From assembly GCA_947457975.1 (NCBI GenBank), contig CANGYC010000094.1, forward strand, positions 1-8,005: a DNA stretch of 8,005 nt, read 5' to 3'. Position 1 is the stretch's first letter, and every line of letters begins with the position of its first letter. Shown here one piece after another: positions 1 to 5,807 of the stretch. The stretch comes from Comamonadaceae bacterium (GTDB lineage: Bacteria; Pseudomonadota; Gammaproteobacteria; Burkholderiales; Burkholderiaceae_C). The notes under the pieces are model-generated. The model ran no database searches. It was not told the origin of the DNA and was given only the letters and a program-made list of their open reading frames with translations. The position numbers were made by a program, and so were the translations under genes.

Positions 1-845
1 CCCCGCCCCACCTGCACCCGCACGCTGCCTGCGGGGCTACCGAGCCGCACGCTGCTGATGCGGCCACCGGGCTCACGGGCAATGTCTTCGAGCGAGGTGT
101 TCAGTGACAGCGTGACCCGGTCATGCCCGGCCAGGGAATGCAGCAGCCGCGCCACCAGGGCATTGCCCATCACCAGGCGCGTGCCGCGGCCGTGCCGCAG
201 CCTGTCAATTGCATAGCGGGCGATCAGCTTGAAGGCGTGCTTGAACGAGGTCCATGACCGGGTGAGCGCCAGCAGGTGTGGGATGTCGTAGCGGTCGATC
301 ATCATGCCGCCTAGCACCGTGAATTCCGGGATGGGCGGACGCACCAGGCTCAGCAGCGGGCCGAGCAGGCGGCCATCGAAGGGCAGGGGCTCCAGCGCGC
401 GGCCGCACAGGGTGGAGCCCGGCAGATCGCTGATGTAGTCGGGGTGCTTGGCATAGGGCCGAAACTGCACATCGCTGTCCGCTTCGATGCGGCGCACCGC
501 CTCGGCACCGTGCTGCAAAAAGGCTTCACGCACGGCGCGGGGCGCGCGATCGCCGACGGCATGGTCCAGATAGCGCGAGACCTCCGCGAGGCTGTCCGCG
601 GGGTTGACGGTGGCCGCATGGTGGCTGCCGGGAATCCAGGTGGTGGCCGCCGACCAGGCCGTGGTGCCGCCCACGAGGCCGGTGCGCTCGACGAGCAGCA
701 CGCGCGCGCCACCCAGGGCGGCAAAGAGGGCGGCGGCCAGGCCCGCGCCTCCGGCGCCCACCACCACCATGTCATAGAGCTCCCCCTCGGCCGAGGCGGG
801 CAATCCCTGCCTGTGCAGCGTCATGGCCTGGGGCGGATGGGCCAC
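1..845 (-). CDS. FAD-dependent oxidoreductase, 3-ketosteroid-Δ1-dehydrogenase-like; 3' end beyond the left edge
   Basis: This is the N-terminal 281 residues of a flavoprotein; the family is usually about 550-580 residues. Residues 25-35 form the FAD-binding Rossmann start (DMVVVGAGGAG), E53 is the expected ribose-binding acid, and residues 59-65 read GGTTAWS, typical of KstD/fumarate-reductase-type flavoproteins. These enzymes remove hydrogens next to a ketone, or reduce such a double bond, using bound FAD in the cytoplasm. I chose the GTG start at 845 because AAGGAG lies 7 bases upstream; an ATG at 824 is in frame but has no such site. The gene begins two bases after the stop of the AroE-like gene, so the two are probably co-transcribed and translationally coupled. 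It is a paralogue of the flavoprotein at 2589-4313; both share an RHGRG...GNALVA block and an SPAG block. The substrate is unknown, and the catalytic C-terminal half is not visible. Confidence 0.88.
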   Translation of the reverse strand, partial: MAHPPQAMTLHRQGLPASAEGELYDMVVVGAGGAGLAAALFAALGGARVLLVERTGLVGGTTAWSAATTWIPGSHHAATVNPADSLAEVSRYLDHAVGDRAPRAVREAFLQHGAEAVRRIEADSDVQFRPYAKHPDYISDLPGSTLCGRALEPLPFDGRLLGPLLSLVRPPIPEFTVLGGMMIDRYDIPHLLALTRSWTSFKHAFKLIARYAIDRLRHGRGTRLVMGNALVARLLHSLAGHDRVTLSLNTSLEDIAREPGGRISSVRLGSPAGSVRVQVGR

Positions 846-847
846 GC

Positions 848-1654
848 TCAAGCTCCTTGGAGAAAGCGGACCATCAGGTCGCGCACCTGGGCGAACATGT
901 CCGCGCCATTCATGTTGCGGCAGCCTCGGTCGCGCGCCGCTTGCAGCCAGGGCGAGACGGCCGGCGAGGTGATCACGCAGCCTGCAAACTGCTCGGCAGA
1001 GAGCTTGTCCACCTCGATGGGCGAGGGGTCGGTGGGCTGCATGCCCATGGGTGAGGCGTTGATCACCACGTCAAAGCCGCTCGGGTCGGCGCTGCCGTGC
1101 TGCACCTCGCCGCGGCCCAGGGCCGCCAGCCGCGCCACGAGGCCCGCGCGCCGTGTGTCGTCCGGGTCATGGATGGCCAGCCGCGCAACGCCCGCCAGCA
1201 TGAAGGCGTGGGCGATGGCCGAGCCAGCACCACCGGCACCCACCAGCAGGGCCGATCGGCCCGCGAGCTGACCGCCCCGGGCCTCAAGCGCCTGCACAAA
1301 GCCTTCGCCATCGAACATGTCGCCATGCCAGCTGCCATCCGGGTTGCGGCGCATGGTGTTGACGGCGCCCACGAAACGGGCCCGCTCGGTGGCGGTGGCG
1401 CACAGTCCCAGGCAGGCGATCTTGTGCGGCACGGTGACGATGATGCCGTCCACGTTCTGAGCCAGCGACACGCCCGCCAGCCAGGCGCTCAGCTCGGCCG
1501 GACGGACATGGGCTGGCACGCACACGGCGTTCTGCCCGGCATCCAGAAAGACCTGGCTCACGCCCGCCGGGGATTTCACCTGGGCGATCGGGTCCCCCAC
1601 AATCAGGTGCAGGCGTGTGGAACCGTCTAGAAATGAGGCATTGGGGCGGTGCAT
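848..1654 (-). CDS. Shikimate/quinate-dehydrogenase-like (AroE family) oxidoreductase, probably catabolic
   Basis: The 268-residue length matches the AroE family, which oxidises or reduces a ring hydroxyl/ketone with a nicotinamide cofactor. The N-terminal substrate domain has VTVPHK (catalytic K78), GAVNT (N99) and FDGEGF (D115), equivalent to K65, N86 and D102 of E. coli AroE. The C-terminal Rossmann domain has GAGGAG at 139-144 and NASPMGM at 199-205. Two differences from biosynthetic AroE stand out. The first serine of the SKS substrate motif is V26 (VKSP). The sequence after Rossmann strand 2 is IHDPDD instead of the NRT motif that binds NADP phosphate; an aspartate there usually means NAD use, as in catabolic quinate/shikimate dehydrogenases. 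The aromatic residue near E. coli Y215 is also not conserved. Context (divergent IclR, downstream flavoprotein) supports a degradative role. The exact substrate is open, so no symbol is given. No strong ribosome binding site precedes ATG 1654. Confidence 0.88.
   Translation of the reverse strand: MHRPNASFLDGSTRLHLIVGDPIAQVKSPAGVSQVFLDAGQNAVCVPAHVRPAELSAWLAGVSLAQNVDGIIVTVPHKIACLGLCATATERARFVGAVNTMRRNPDGSWHGDMFDGEGFVQALEARGGQLAGRSALLVGAGGAGSAIAHAFMLAGVARLAIHDPDDTRRAGLVARLAALGRGEVQHGSADPSGFDVVINASPMGMQPTDPSPIEVDKLSAEQFAGCVITSPAVSPWLQAARDRGCRNMNGADMFAQVRDLMVRFLQGA
853..858 (-). promoter_or_regulatory. Ribosome binding site deciding the GTG start of the left flavoprotein
   Basis: Read on the minus strand this is AAGGAG, followed by seven bases and then GTG at 845. 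It lies inside the last codons of the AroE-like gene. It favours the GTG over the in-frame ATG at 824, which lacks a Shine-Dalgarno sequence. Confidence 0.65.
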
Positions 1655-1662
1655 GGGGGCAG

Positions 1663-1691
1663 ATCATACATAAAGTGGAATGACGTTCCAA
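1663..1691 (-). promoter_or_regulatory. Candidate promoter for the AroE-like gene and left flavoprotein
   Basis: On the minus strand a -10-like TATGAT (1668-1663, 5 of 6 to consensus) is preceded after a 17-base spacer by TTGGAA (1691-1686, 4 of 6 to TTGACA). The -35 and spacer contain the IclR-type palindrome. Transcription would start near 1656, only a couple of bases before the ATG at 1654, so the message could be nearly leaderless. This is a prediction from sequence only. Confidence 0.4.
1676..1690. promoter_or_regulatory. IclR-type operator palindrome TGGAATGACGTTCCA
   Basis: The site is a 15-bp inverted repeat with perfect 5-bp arms, TGGAA and TTCCA, around a 5-bp centre; one further inner pair (G/C) also matches. 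TGGAA/TTCCA half-sites with this spacing resemble the known E. coli IclR-type operator. It sits in the divergent region between the AroE-like gene and the IclR gene, overlapping the predicted minus-strand -35 and lying just upstream of the predicted plus-strand -35. It is therefore a good candidate for the binding site of the regulator encoded at 1768-2589, controlling both directions and itself. Confidence 0.6.
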
Positions 1692-1693
1692 TT

Positions 1694-1723
1694 ATGAAAG
1701 ATGTTCTGATTTACCCTTATACT
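1694..1723 (+). promoter_or_regulatory. Candidate promoter for the IclR-flavoprotein-NIPSNAP-TIM-barrel operon
   Basis: A -35-like ATGAAA (1694-1699, 4 of 6) and a -10 TATACT (1718-1723, 5 of 6) are separated by 18 bases. This AT-rich patch stands out from the GC-rich surroundings and lies immediately downstream of the palindrome at 1676-1690. Transcription would start close to 1730. Confidence 0.45.
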
Positions 1724-1729
1724 GCCGCC

Positions 1730-1771
1730 ATGAAAGCGCATCAGGCATCGAATCGGAGGACGCACCCATGA
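1730..1771 (+). CDS. Possible 13-codon leader ORF overlapping the IclR start
   Basis: ATG at 1730 opens a 13-residue reading frame, MKAHQASNRRTHP, whose TGA overlaps the IclR ATG in an ATGA arrangement. The predicted transcription start is near the same ATG, so it would be translated without a leader. No ribosome binding site precedes it. It may be chance; the only support is its position and the four-base overlap. Confidence 0.15.
   Translation: MKAHQASNRRTHP
1755..1760 (+). promoter_or_regulatory. Ribosome binding site of the IclR gene
   Basis: GGAGGA lies seven bases before ATG 1768. It fixes that ATG as the start of the regulator. Confidence 0.7.
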
Positions 1772-2589
1772 GTGGTGTGATGGAGCGCACCCTGAGCATC
1801 CTGGAGCTGCTGGCCCAACATGGCCAGGGGCTGGAACTGGGCGTGGTGGCCGAGCGCCTGAACATTCCGCGCAGCGGCGTGCATCGCCTGCTGACCGACC
1901 TGATGGCTGCAGGCTATGTGCGCCAGGTGCGTGAGCAGGGCGCCTACATGCTGACCACCAAGCTGGTCTCCATCGGGCTGACCTTTCTCAGCCACAGCGG
2001 CATCGTGGACATCGCCCAACCGCTGCTCAATCGCCTGGCCGAGCTGTCGGGCGAACTGGTGCGTCTGTCGGTGGTGGACGGTGAGCGCCTGACCTGGGTG
2101 GCGCGCGCACAGGGCGCGCGGCAGGGCCTGCGCTACGACCCTGACATGGGCAGCGATGCTCGGCTGTCCTGTTCCTCCTCTGGCTGGGCCTGGCTGAGCA
2201 CCCTGCCCGATGACCGGGCCCTGGCTCTGGTGGCCCGTCAGGGCCTGGGCCCGCGCAGCGAATTCGGGCCGAATGCGCCACAAACCCTGGCCGAGGTGAT
2301 GGAGGCGATCGAGCAGACGCGCCAGCGCGGCTTTGCCATCACGGTCGATACCTATACCGAGGGACTGAGCGCCATCTCGGCGCCAGTGCGCCTGGCCGCT
2401 CAAGGCGCCATGGGCGTGCTCACCATTGCTGGGCCCTCAGCGCGCTTCAAGCCCGAGCGCATGCAGGCCCTGGTCCCTGAGCTCCTTTCCTTTGCAGCCC
2501 AGCTGGCTGCGGCCAGCGGTGCCTCGCCTTTCTTCACCGCCGGCCAGGCCGCGGGCGAAGGCGAGCGCAAGCCCATCTACGCCGATTGA
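1768..2589 (+). CDS. IclR-family transcriptional regulator
   Basis: This 273-residue protein has the standard IclR architecture. An N-terminal winged helix-turn-helix spans about residues 3-65, with a recognition region around AERLNIPRSGVHRLLTDL. A C-terminal effector-binding domain spans about residues 75-250, including the SCSSSGWAWL block found where family members form the ligand pocket and dimer interface. IclR proteins bind DNA as dimers or tetramers and respond to small organic acids or aromatics. GGAGGA upstream supports the start. The gene is the first of a plus-strand operon and is transcribed away from the AroE-like gene, with a TGGAA-N5-TTCCA palindrome between them. Control of both transcripts plus autoregulation is likely but inferred. 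Its TGA overlaps the next ATG by one base, so it is coupled to the flavoprotein. The last 20 or so residues are a low-complexity Ala/Gly tail of no obvious function. The effector is unknown. Confidence 0.93.
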   Translation: MSGVMERTLSILELLAQHGQGLELGVVAERLNIPRSGVHRLLTDLMAAGYVRQVREQGAYMLTTKLVSIGLTFLSHSGIVDIAQPLLNRLAELSGELVRLSVVDGERLTWVARAQGARQGLRYDPDMGSDARLSCSSSGWAWLSTLPDDRALALVARQGLGPRSEFGPNAPQTLAEVMEAIEQTRQRGFAITVDTYTEGLSAISAPVRLAAQGAMGVLTIAGPSARFKPERMQALVPELLSFAAQLAAASGASPFFTAGQAAGEGERKPIYAD

Positions 2590-4313
2590 TGCGACAGCCG
2601 GATTCCACCATCGACTGCGACCTGCTGGTCGTCGGCAGCGGGGCCGCTGGTCTTGCCGCCGCCACCACCGCCGCCCACCTGGGCCTGCGGGTGTTGGTGG
2701 CCGAGAAGGAGGCGCAGTTTGGCGGCACCACGGCCTGGTCGGGCGGCTGGATGTGGATTCCGCGCAACCCATTGGCCCGGGAAGCGGGCATCCGCGAGGA
2801 CCTGCAGCAGGTCCTGCTGTACCTGCGCCACGAATTGGGTCAGCGCTTTGACGAGGCCCGTGCCCTCGCCTTTCTGGCCAACGGCCCGCGCATGGTGGCG
2901 TTTTTCCGCCAACACACTCAGCTGCAGTTCATCGACGGCAATGCCATTCCGGATTTTCATGGTGACTCGCCTGGCGCAGCGCTGGGCGGTCGCTCGGTGT
3001 GCGCCGCGCCTTTTGACTTGCGCAGCCTGGGGCCGCGGAGGCACGAGCTCAAGCCGCCGCTGCAAGAAATGTCGCTGTGGGGCATGGGCATAGCGTCGGG
3101 TGCCGAGCTGCGCCATTTTTTCAATGCCCGGCGCAAGCCTGCCTCGGCGTTCTACGTGCTTCGGCGTGTGCTGCGCCACGCGGTGGATCTGCTGCGCCAT
3201 GGGCGTGGCCTGCGCGCCGTCAATGGCAATGCCTTGGTGGCGGCGCTGGCGGCCAGTGCGCTGGACCGAGGCGTGGATTTGCGCACGCGCAGCCCGGTGC
3301 TGCGCCTGCTGCGCGGCACCGACCGTGTGGAGGGCGCCGTACTGGCCTCGCCGGCTGGAGAGATCACGGTCAGAGCCCGCTGTGGTGTGGTGCTCGCGGC
3401 CGGGGGCTTTCCGCACGATCCTGAGCGCCAGCGCCAGCTGGTGCCGCACGTGCGGGAGGGTCACACCCACTGGTCGGCGGCCAATCCAGGCAACACCGGC
3501 GATGGGCTGCGCCTGGGGGAGTCGGCTGGCGCGGTGGTGGCCGCAGACCTGGCTCAGCCCATGGCGCTGGCGCCCGTCTCGCTGGTGCCCCGCAGCGATG
3601 GCAGCGTGGCGCGGTTTCCGCACCTGATCGAGCGCGCCAAGCCCGGCGTGTTGGCCGTGCGCGAGGATGGCCGACGCTTTTGCAACGAGGCCGACTCTTA
3701 CCACGACGTGATGCAGGCCCTGCTGCGCGCCACGCCCGCGGGACAGGCTCCCGAGGCCTGGCTGGTCTGTGACCACCGCTTCGTGCGGCGCTACGGCCTC
3801 GGCGCCGTCAAGCCAGCCCCCTTTCCCTTGTCACCCTGGCTGGCGTCTGGCTACCTGCGGCGCAGCCACAGCCTGGCTGGCTTGGCGGCCGACTGCGGCA
3901 TCGATGCGGCAGCGCTAGAAGCCAGCGTGGCCCGCTACAACGACCAGGCGCTGGGCGGGCAGGACGATGATTTTGGCAAGGGCCGCACGCTCTACAACCG
4001 CGTGCAGGGGGAGCCCGATGGCGCCTACCCTAACCCCTGTATGGCCCCCATCGAGCATGGGCCGTTCTATGCCGTCAAGCTCGTGATGGGCAGCCTCGGC
4101 TCCTTTGCCGGCCTGCGCGTCAATGCCCAGGCGCAGGTGCTCGATGCGCGGGGCGATGCCATCGCTGGCCTGTATGCCGCCGGTAACGACATGAGCAGCG
4201 TCATGGCCGGCCACTATCCCAGCGGCGGCATCACGCTGGGGCCGGCCATGACCTTCGGCTTCATGGCCGCCCACCACGCCGCAGGCCAGCCCCTGCCCTT
4301 GACCGATGACTGA
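2589..4313 (+). CDS. FAD-dependent oxidoreductase, 3-ketosteroid-Δ1-dehydrogenase-like
   Basis: The 574-residue protein is full length for the KstD-like FAD dehydrogenases. Residues 11-21 (DLLVVGSGAAG) bind FAD with E39, and residues 45-53 read GGTTAWSGG. The C-terminal FAD segment is GLYAAGNDMSS (527-537), followed by Y543, G547 and LGPAMTFG. In KstD enzymes the matching tyrosine and a glycine four residues later bind the 3-keto oxygen, and both are present here. This supports desaturation next to a ring or chain ketone. The middle domain (about 100-400) is diverged, so a steroid substrate should not be assumed. I chose ATG 2589, which overlaps the IclR stop by one base; a TTG three bases earlier is possible. 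Translation probably depends on coupling because no clear ribosome binding site is seen. It is a paralogue of the flavoprotein at 1-845. Its neighbours suggest it works on the product of the AroE-like enzyme, but this is inference. Confidence 0.92.
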   Translation: MRQPDSTIDCDLLVVGSGAAGLAAATTAAHLGLRVLVAEKEAQFGGTTAWSGGWMWIPRNPLAREAGIREDLQQVLLYLRHELGQRFDEARALAFLANGPRMVAFFRQHTQLQFIDGNAIPDFHGDSPGAALGGRSVCAAPFDLRSLGPRRHELKPPLQEMSLWGMGIASGAELRHFFNARRKPASAFYVLRRVLRHAVDLLRHGRGLRAVNGNALVAALAASALDRGVDLRTRSPVLRLLRGTDRVEGAVLASPAGEITVRARCGVVLAAGGFPHDPERQRQLVPHVREGHTHWSAANPGNTGDGLRLGESAGAVVAADLAQPMALAPVSLVPRSDGSVARFPHLIERAKPGVLAVREDGRRFCNEADSYHDVMQALLRATPAGQAPEAWLVCDHRFVRRYGLGAVKPAPFPLSPWLASGYLRRSHSLAGLAADCGIDAAALEASVARYNDQALGGQDDDFGKGRTLYNRVQGEPDGAYPNPCMAPIEHGPFYAVKLVMGSLGSFAGLRVNAQAQVLDARGDAIAGLYAAGNDMSSVMAGHYPSGGITLGPAMTFGFMAAHHAAGQPLPLTDD

Positions 4314-4322
4314 CAACCCCAC

Positions 4323-4327
4323 GAGGA
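4323..4327 (+). promoter_or_regulatory. Ribosome binding site deciding the NIPSNAP start
   Basis: GAGGA lies eight bases before ATG 4336. It favours that start over the in-frame ATG at 4306, which would overlap the flavoprotein and add ten residues (MTDNPTRTSP) before the conserved domain. Confidence 0.6.
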
Positions 4328-4335
4328 CCTCACCC

Positions 4336-4959
4336 ATGTATTACGAACTCGCCACCCTCACCCTTCCTTTTGGCACGGCCGCGCAGGCCGCCAGCCGCGT
4401 CGAGGCCTTTTGCAAGGAGGCGCCGCAGGGCGAGCTGCTGGCTTGCTGGTTCAGCGACATTGGTGTGCTCAACCAGATGCTGGTGCTGCGTGGCTTTGCC
4501 ACCTTGGAGCAGCTGCAGGCCGAGCGTCTGCGCGTGCAGGCCAGCGACAGCCCCTACGGATGTGGCGACCTCTACCAGGCCTTGGTGATGGACAGCTACC
4601 GAGGCTTTCCCTGGAAGGCGCCGGCCCGCCCCACAGCGGCCAGCGGCATCAGCGGTCCGGTCTATGAAATCCGCACCTACGGCATCAAGCCTGGCGGCGT
4701 GGAGCCCACCATTGCGCTGTGGGAGCAGTACCTGCCCGCGCGAGAGAAGCTCTCGCCCTGCGTGCTGGCCATGGTGGCGCTGGACGGGGAGCCGCGCTTT
4801 ACCAACATTTGGGCCTACCCCAACCTCAATGCACGCAGTCAGCTGCGCGCCGACGCGGTGGCTCAGGGCATCTGGCCGCCCAAGGGTGGGCCGGCCCACC
4901 TGAGCACCCGCATGGTCTCGACCATCGCCTTGCCCACGGCCGTCTCGCCCATGAAGTAA
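4336..4959 (+). CDS. NIPSNAP family protein with two ferredoxin-like repeats
   Basis: The protein has 207 residues in two similar halves. Residues 2-90 start YYELATLTL, and residues 109-200 start VYEIRTYGIKPG, the hallmark opening of NIPSNAP domains (dimeric alpha/beta-barrel fold). The second half carries LWEQYLPAREKLSP and FTNIWAYPNLNAR, typical of the family. No signal peptide or membrane segment is visible, so it should be cytoplasmic. Bacterial NIPSNAP proteins have no agreed biochemical role; they often sit in catabolic operons, and related ferredoxin-like folds include monooxygenases and isomerase-like enzymes. Here it lies 22 bases after the flavoprotein and 14 bases before the TIM-barrel gene, so it shares their operon. 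A role in handling the flavoprotein's product or as an accessory enzyme is inferred from position only. Confidence 0.85.
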   Translation: MYYELATLTLPFGTAAQAASRVEAFCKEAPQGELLACWFSDIGVLNQMLVLRGFATLEQLQAERLRVQASDSPYGCGDLYQALVMDSYRGFPWKAPARPTAASGISGPVYEIRTYGIKPGGVEPTIALWEQYLPAREKLSPCVLAMVALDGEPRFTNIWAYPNLNARSQLRADAVAQGIWPPKGGPAHLSTRMVSTIALPTAVSPMK

Positions 4960-4973
4960 GGGCAAGGCCAGCC

Positions 4974-5783
4974 ATGTCGCGCGCCTACTCATTGGCCTAC
5001 CTCACTGCCCACCGCTGCACGCCGGCCGAGGCTGTCGTGATGGCTGCCGAGCTTGGTTACGGTTTTGTCGGCCTGCGCCTGTGGCCCAATGCCCCTGGCG
5101 CGCCGCAGCAGCATCTGATCGGCCGCCCCGAGGCGATGAAAGACACCCTTGCTGCGGTGCGCGAGACCGGTGTGGGCGTTTTCGATCTGGAGATCATCCG
5201 CATTGGCGAGCAGTTCGATCCACACGCCTGGGACGCGCTTTACGATGCCGGCGCAGCCCTGGGCGCCCGTGCCATCTTGGTGGCCGGTGACGATCCCGAC
5301 GAAGGCCGCCTTGCCGCCAGCTATGCCCATCTTTGCGAGGTGATGGCGCCTTATGGCCTGACGGCCGACCTGGAATTCATGCCCTGGACCGCCGTGCCAC
5401 ATGCCCGCGCGGCACTGCGCGTGGTGCGCAATGCGGGCAGCCCGTCCAACGCCGGCATCTTGATTGATGCGCTGCATGTCGGTCGCTCTGCCACCACCCT
5501 GGACGACCTTCGGTCCTTGCCGCGTGAGCTGCTCCACTACGCCCAGATCTGCGATGCGCTCGCGGGTACCCATTTCAGCACCGAGCAATTGATTCACACC
5601 GCCCGCTGCGAACGCCTGCTGCCGGGCGAGGGCAGCATCGACCTGCGGGGCCTGATGGCGGCGCTACCGGCCGACCTGCCGATCAGCGTGGAGATCGTTC
5701 ACCTCGAGCGTGAGAAGCAGACCGACGCCCGGCAGTGGGCTGGCCAGTGCCTGGCCGCCAGCCGCCCCTGGTGCGAGGCCTGA
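4974..5783 (+). CDS. Sugar-phosphate isomerase/epimerase-like TIM barrel, possibly a dehydratase
   Basis: This 269-residue protein belongs to the xylose-isomerase-like TIM-barrel (AP endonuclease 2) family. Candidate metal ligands fall at the expected strand ends: E134 (DLEFMPW), D165 and H168 (LIDALHVGRS), Q191 (YAQICDA) and E240 (SVEIVH), with LPGEGSIDL at 216-224. The E/D/Q/E set resembles that of 3-dehydroshikimate dehydratases (AsbF, QuiC), but related epimerases and inosose dehydratases share it. The likely reaction is metal-dependent dehydration or isomerisation of a polyhydroxylated ring or sugar acid. The start is ATG 4974, with AAGG six bases upstream; reading further upstream in this frame only gives a shadow of the NIPSNAP gene. 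It is the last gene of the IclR-led operon and ends 17 bases from a convergent gene. The substrate is not determined. Confidence 0.88.
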   Translation: MSRAYSLAYLTAHRCTPAEAVVMAAELGYGFVGLRLWPNAPGAPQQHLIGRPEAMKDTLAAVRETGVGVFDLEIIRIGEQFDPHAWDALYDAGAALGARAILVAGDDPDEGRLAASYAHLCEVMAPYGLTADLEFMPWTAVPHARAALRVVRNAGSPSNAGILIDALHVGRSATTLDDLRSLPRELLHYAQICDALAGTHFSTEQLIHTARCERLLPGEGSIDLRGLMAALPADLPISVEIVHLEREKQTDARQWAGQCLAASRPWCEA

Positions 5784-5785
5784 GC

Positions 5786-5807
5786 GGTCTGGCTTGTCGT
5801 TCAGACC
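5786..5807. terminator. Weak stem-loop between convergent genes
   Basis: GGTCTG (5786-5791) and CAGACC (5802-5807) form a 6-bp stem with a 10-base loop across the 17-base gap between two convergent genes. It overlaps the stop codon of the minus-strand IclR gene. No run of T follows on either strand, so it is at best a weak bidirectional terminator. Confidence 0.25.

Noticed and set aside
350..1271. Open frames on both strands over the left flavoprotein and AroE-like genes
   Set aside because: They are out-of-frame readings of those genes; the conserved FAD and AroE motifs are in the frames annotated.
848..1654. Housekeeping aroE for aromatic amino acid synthesis
   Set aside because: The Val in the SKS motif, the loss of the NRT motif and the catabolic neighbours argue against it.
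2577..3776. A 399-codon open frame on the minus strand
   Set aside because: It lies opposite the complete flavoprotein, whose FAD motifs are unmistakable. Its translation is rich in His, Gln, Arg and Ala with no domain pattern, typical of an antisense shadow in GC-rich DNA.
4719..4973. Longer N-terminus for the first TIM-barrel gene
   Set aside because: The extra residues are an out-of-frame reading of the NIPSNAP gene. ATG 4974 begins directly before the first barrel strand and has an AAGG site.
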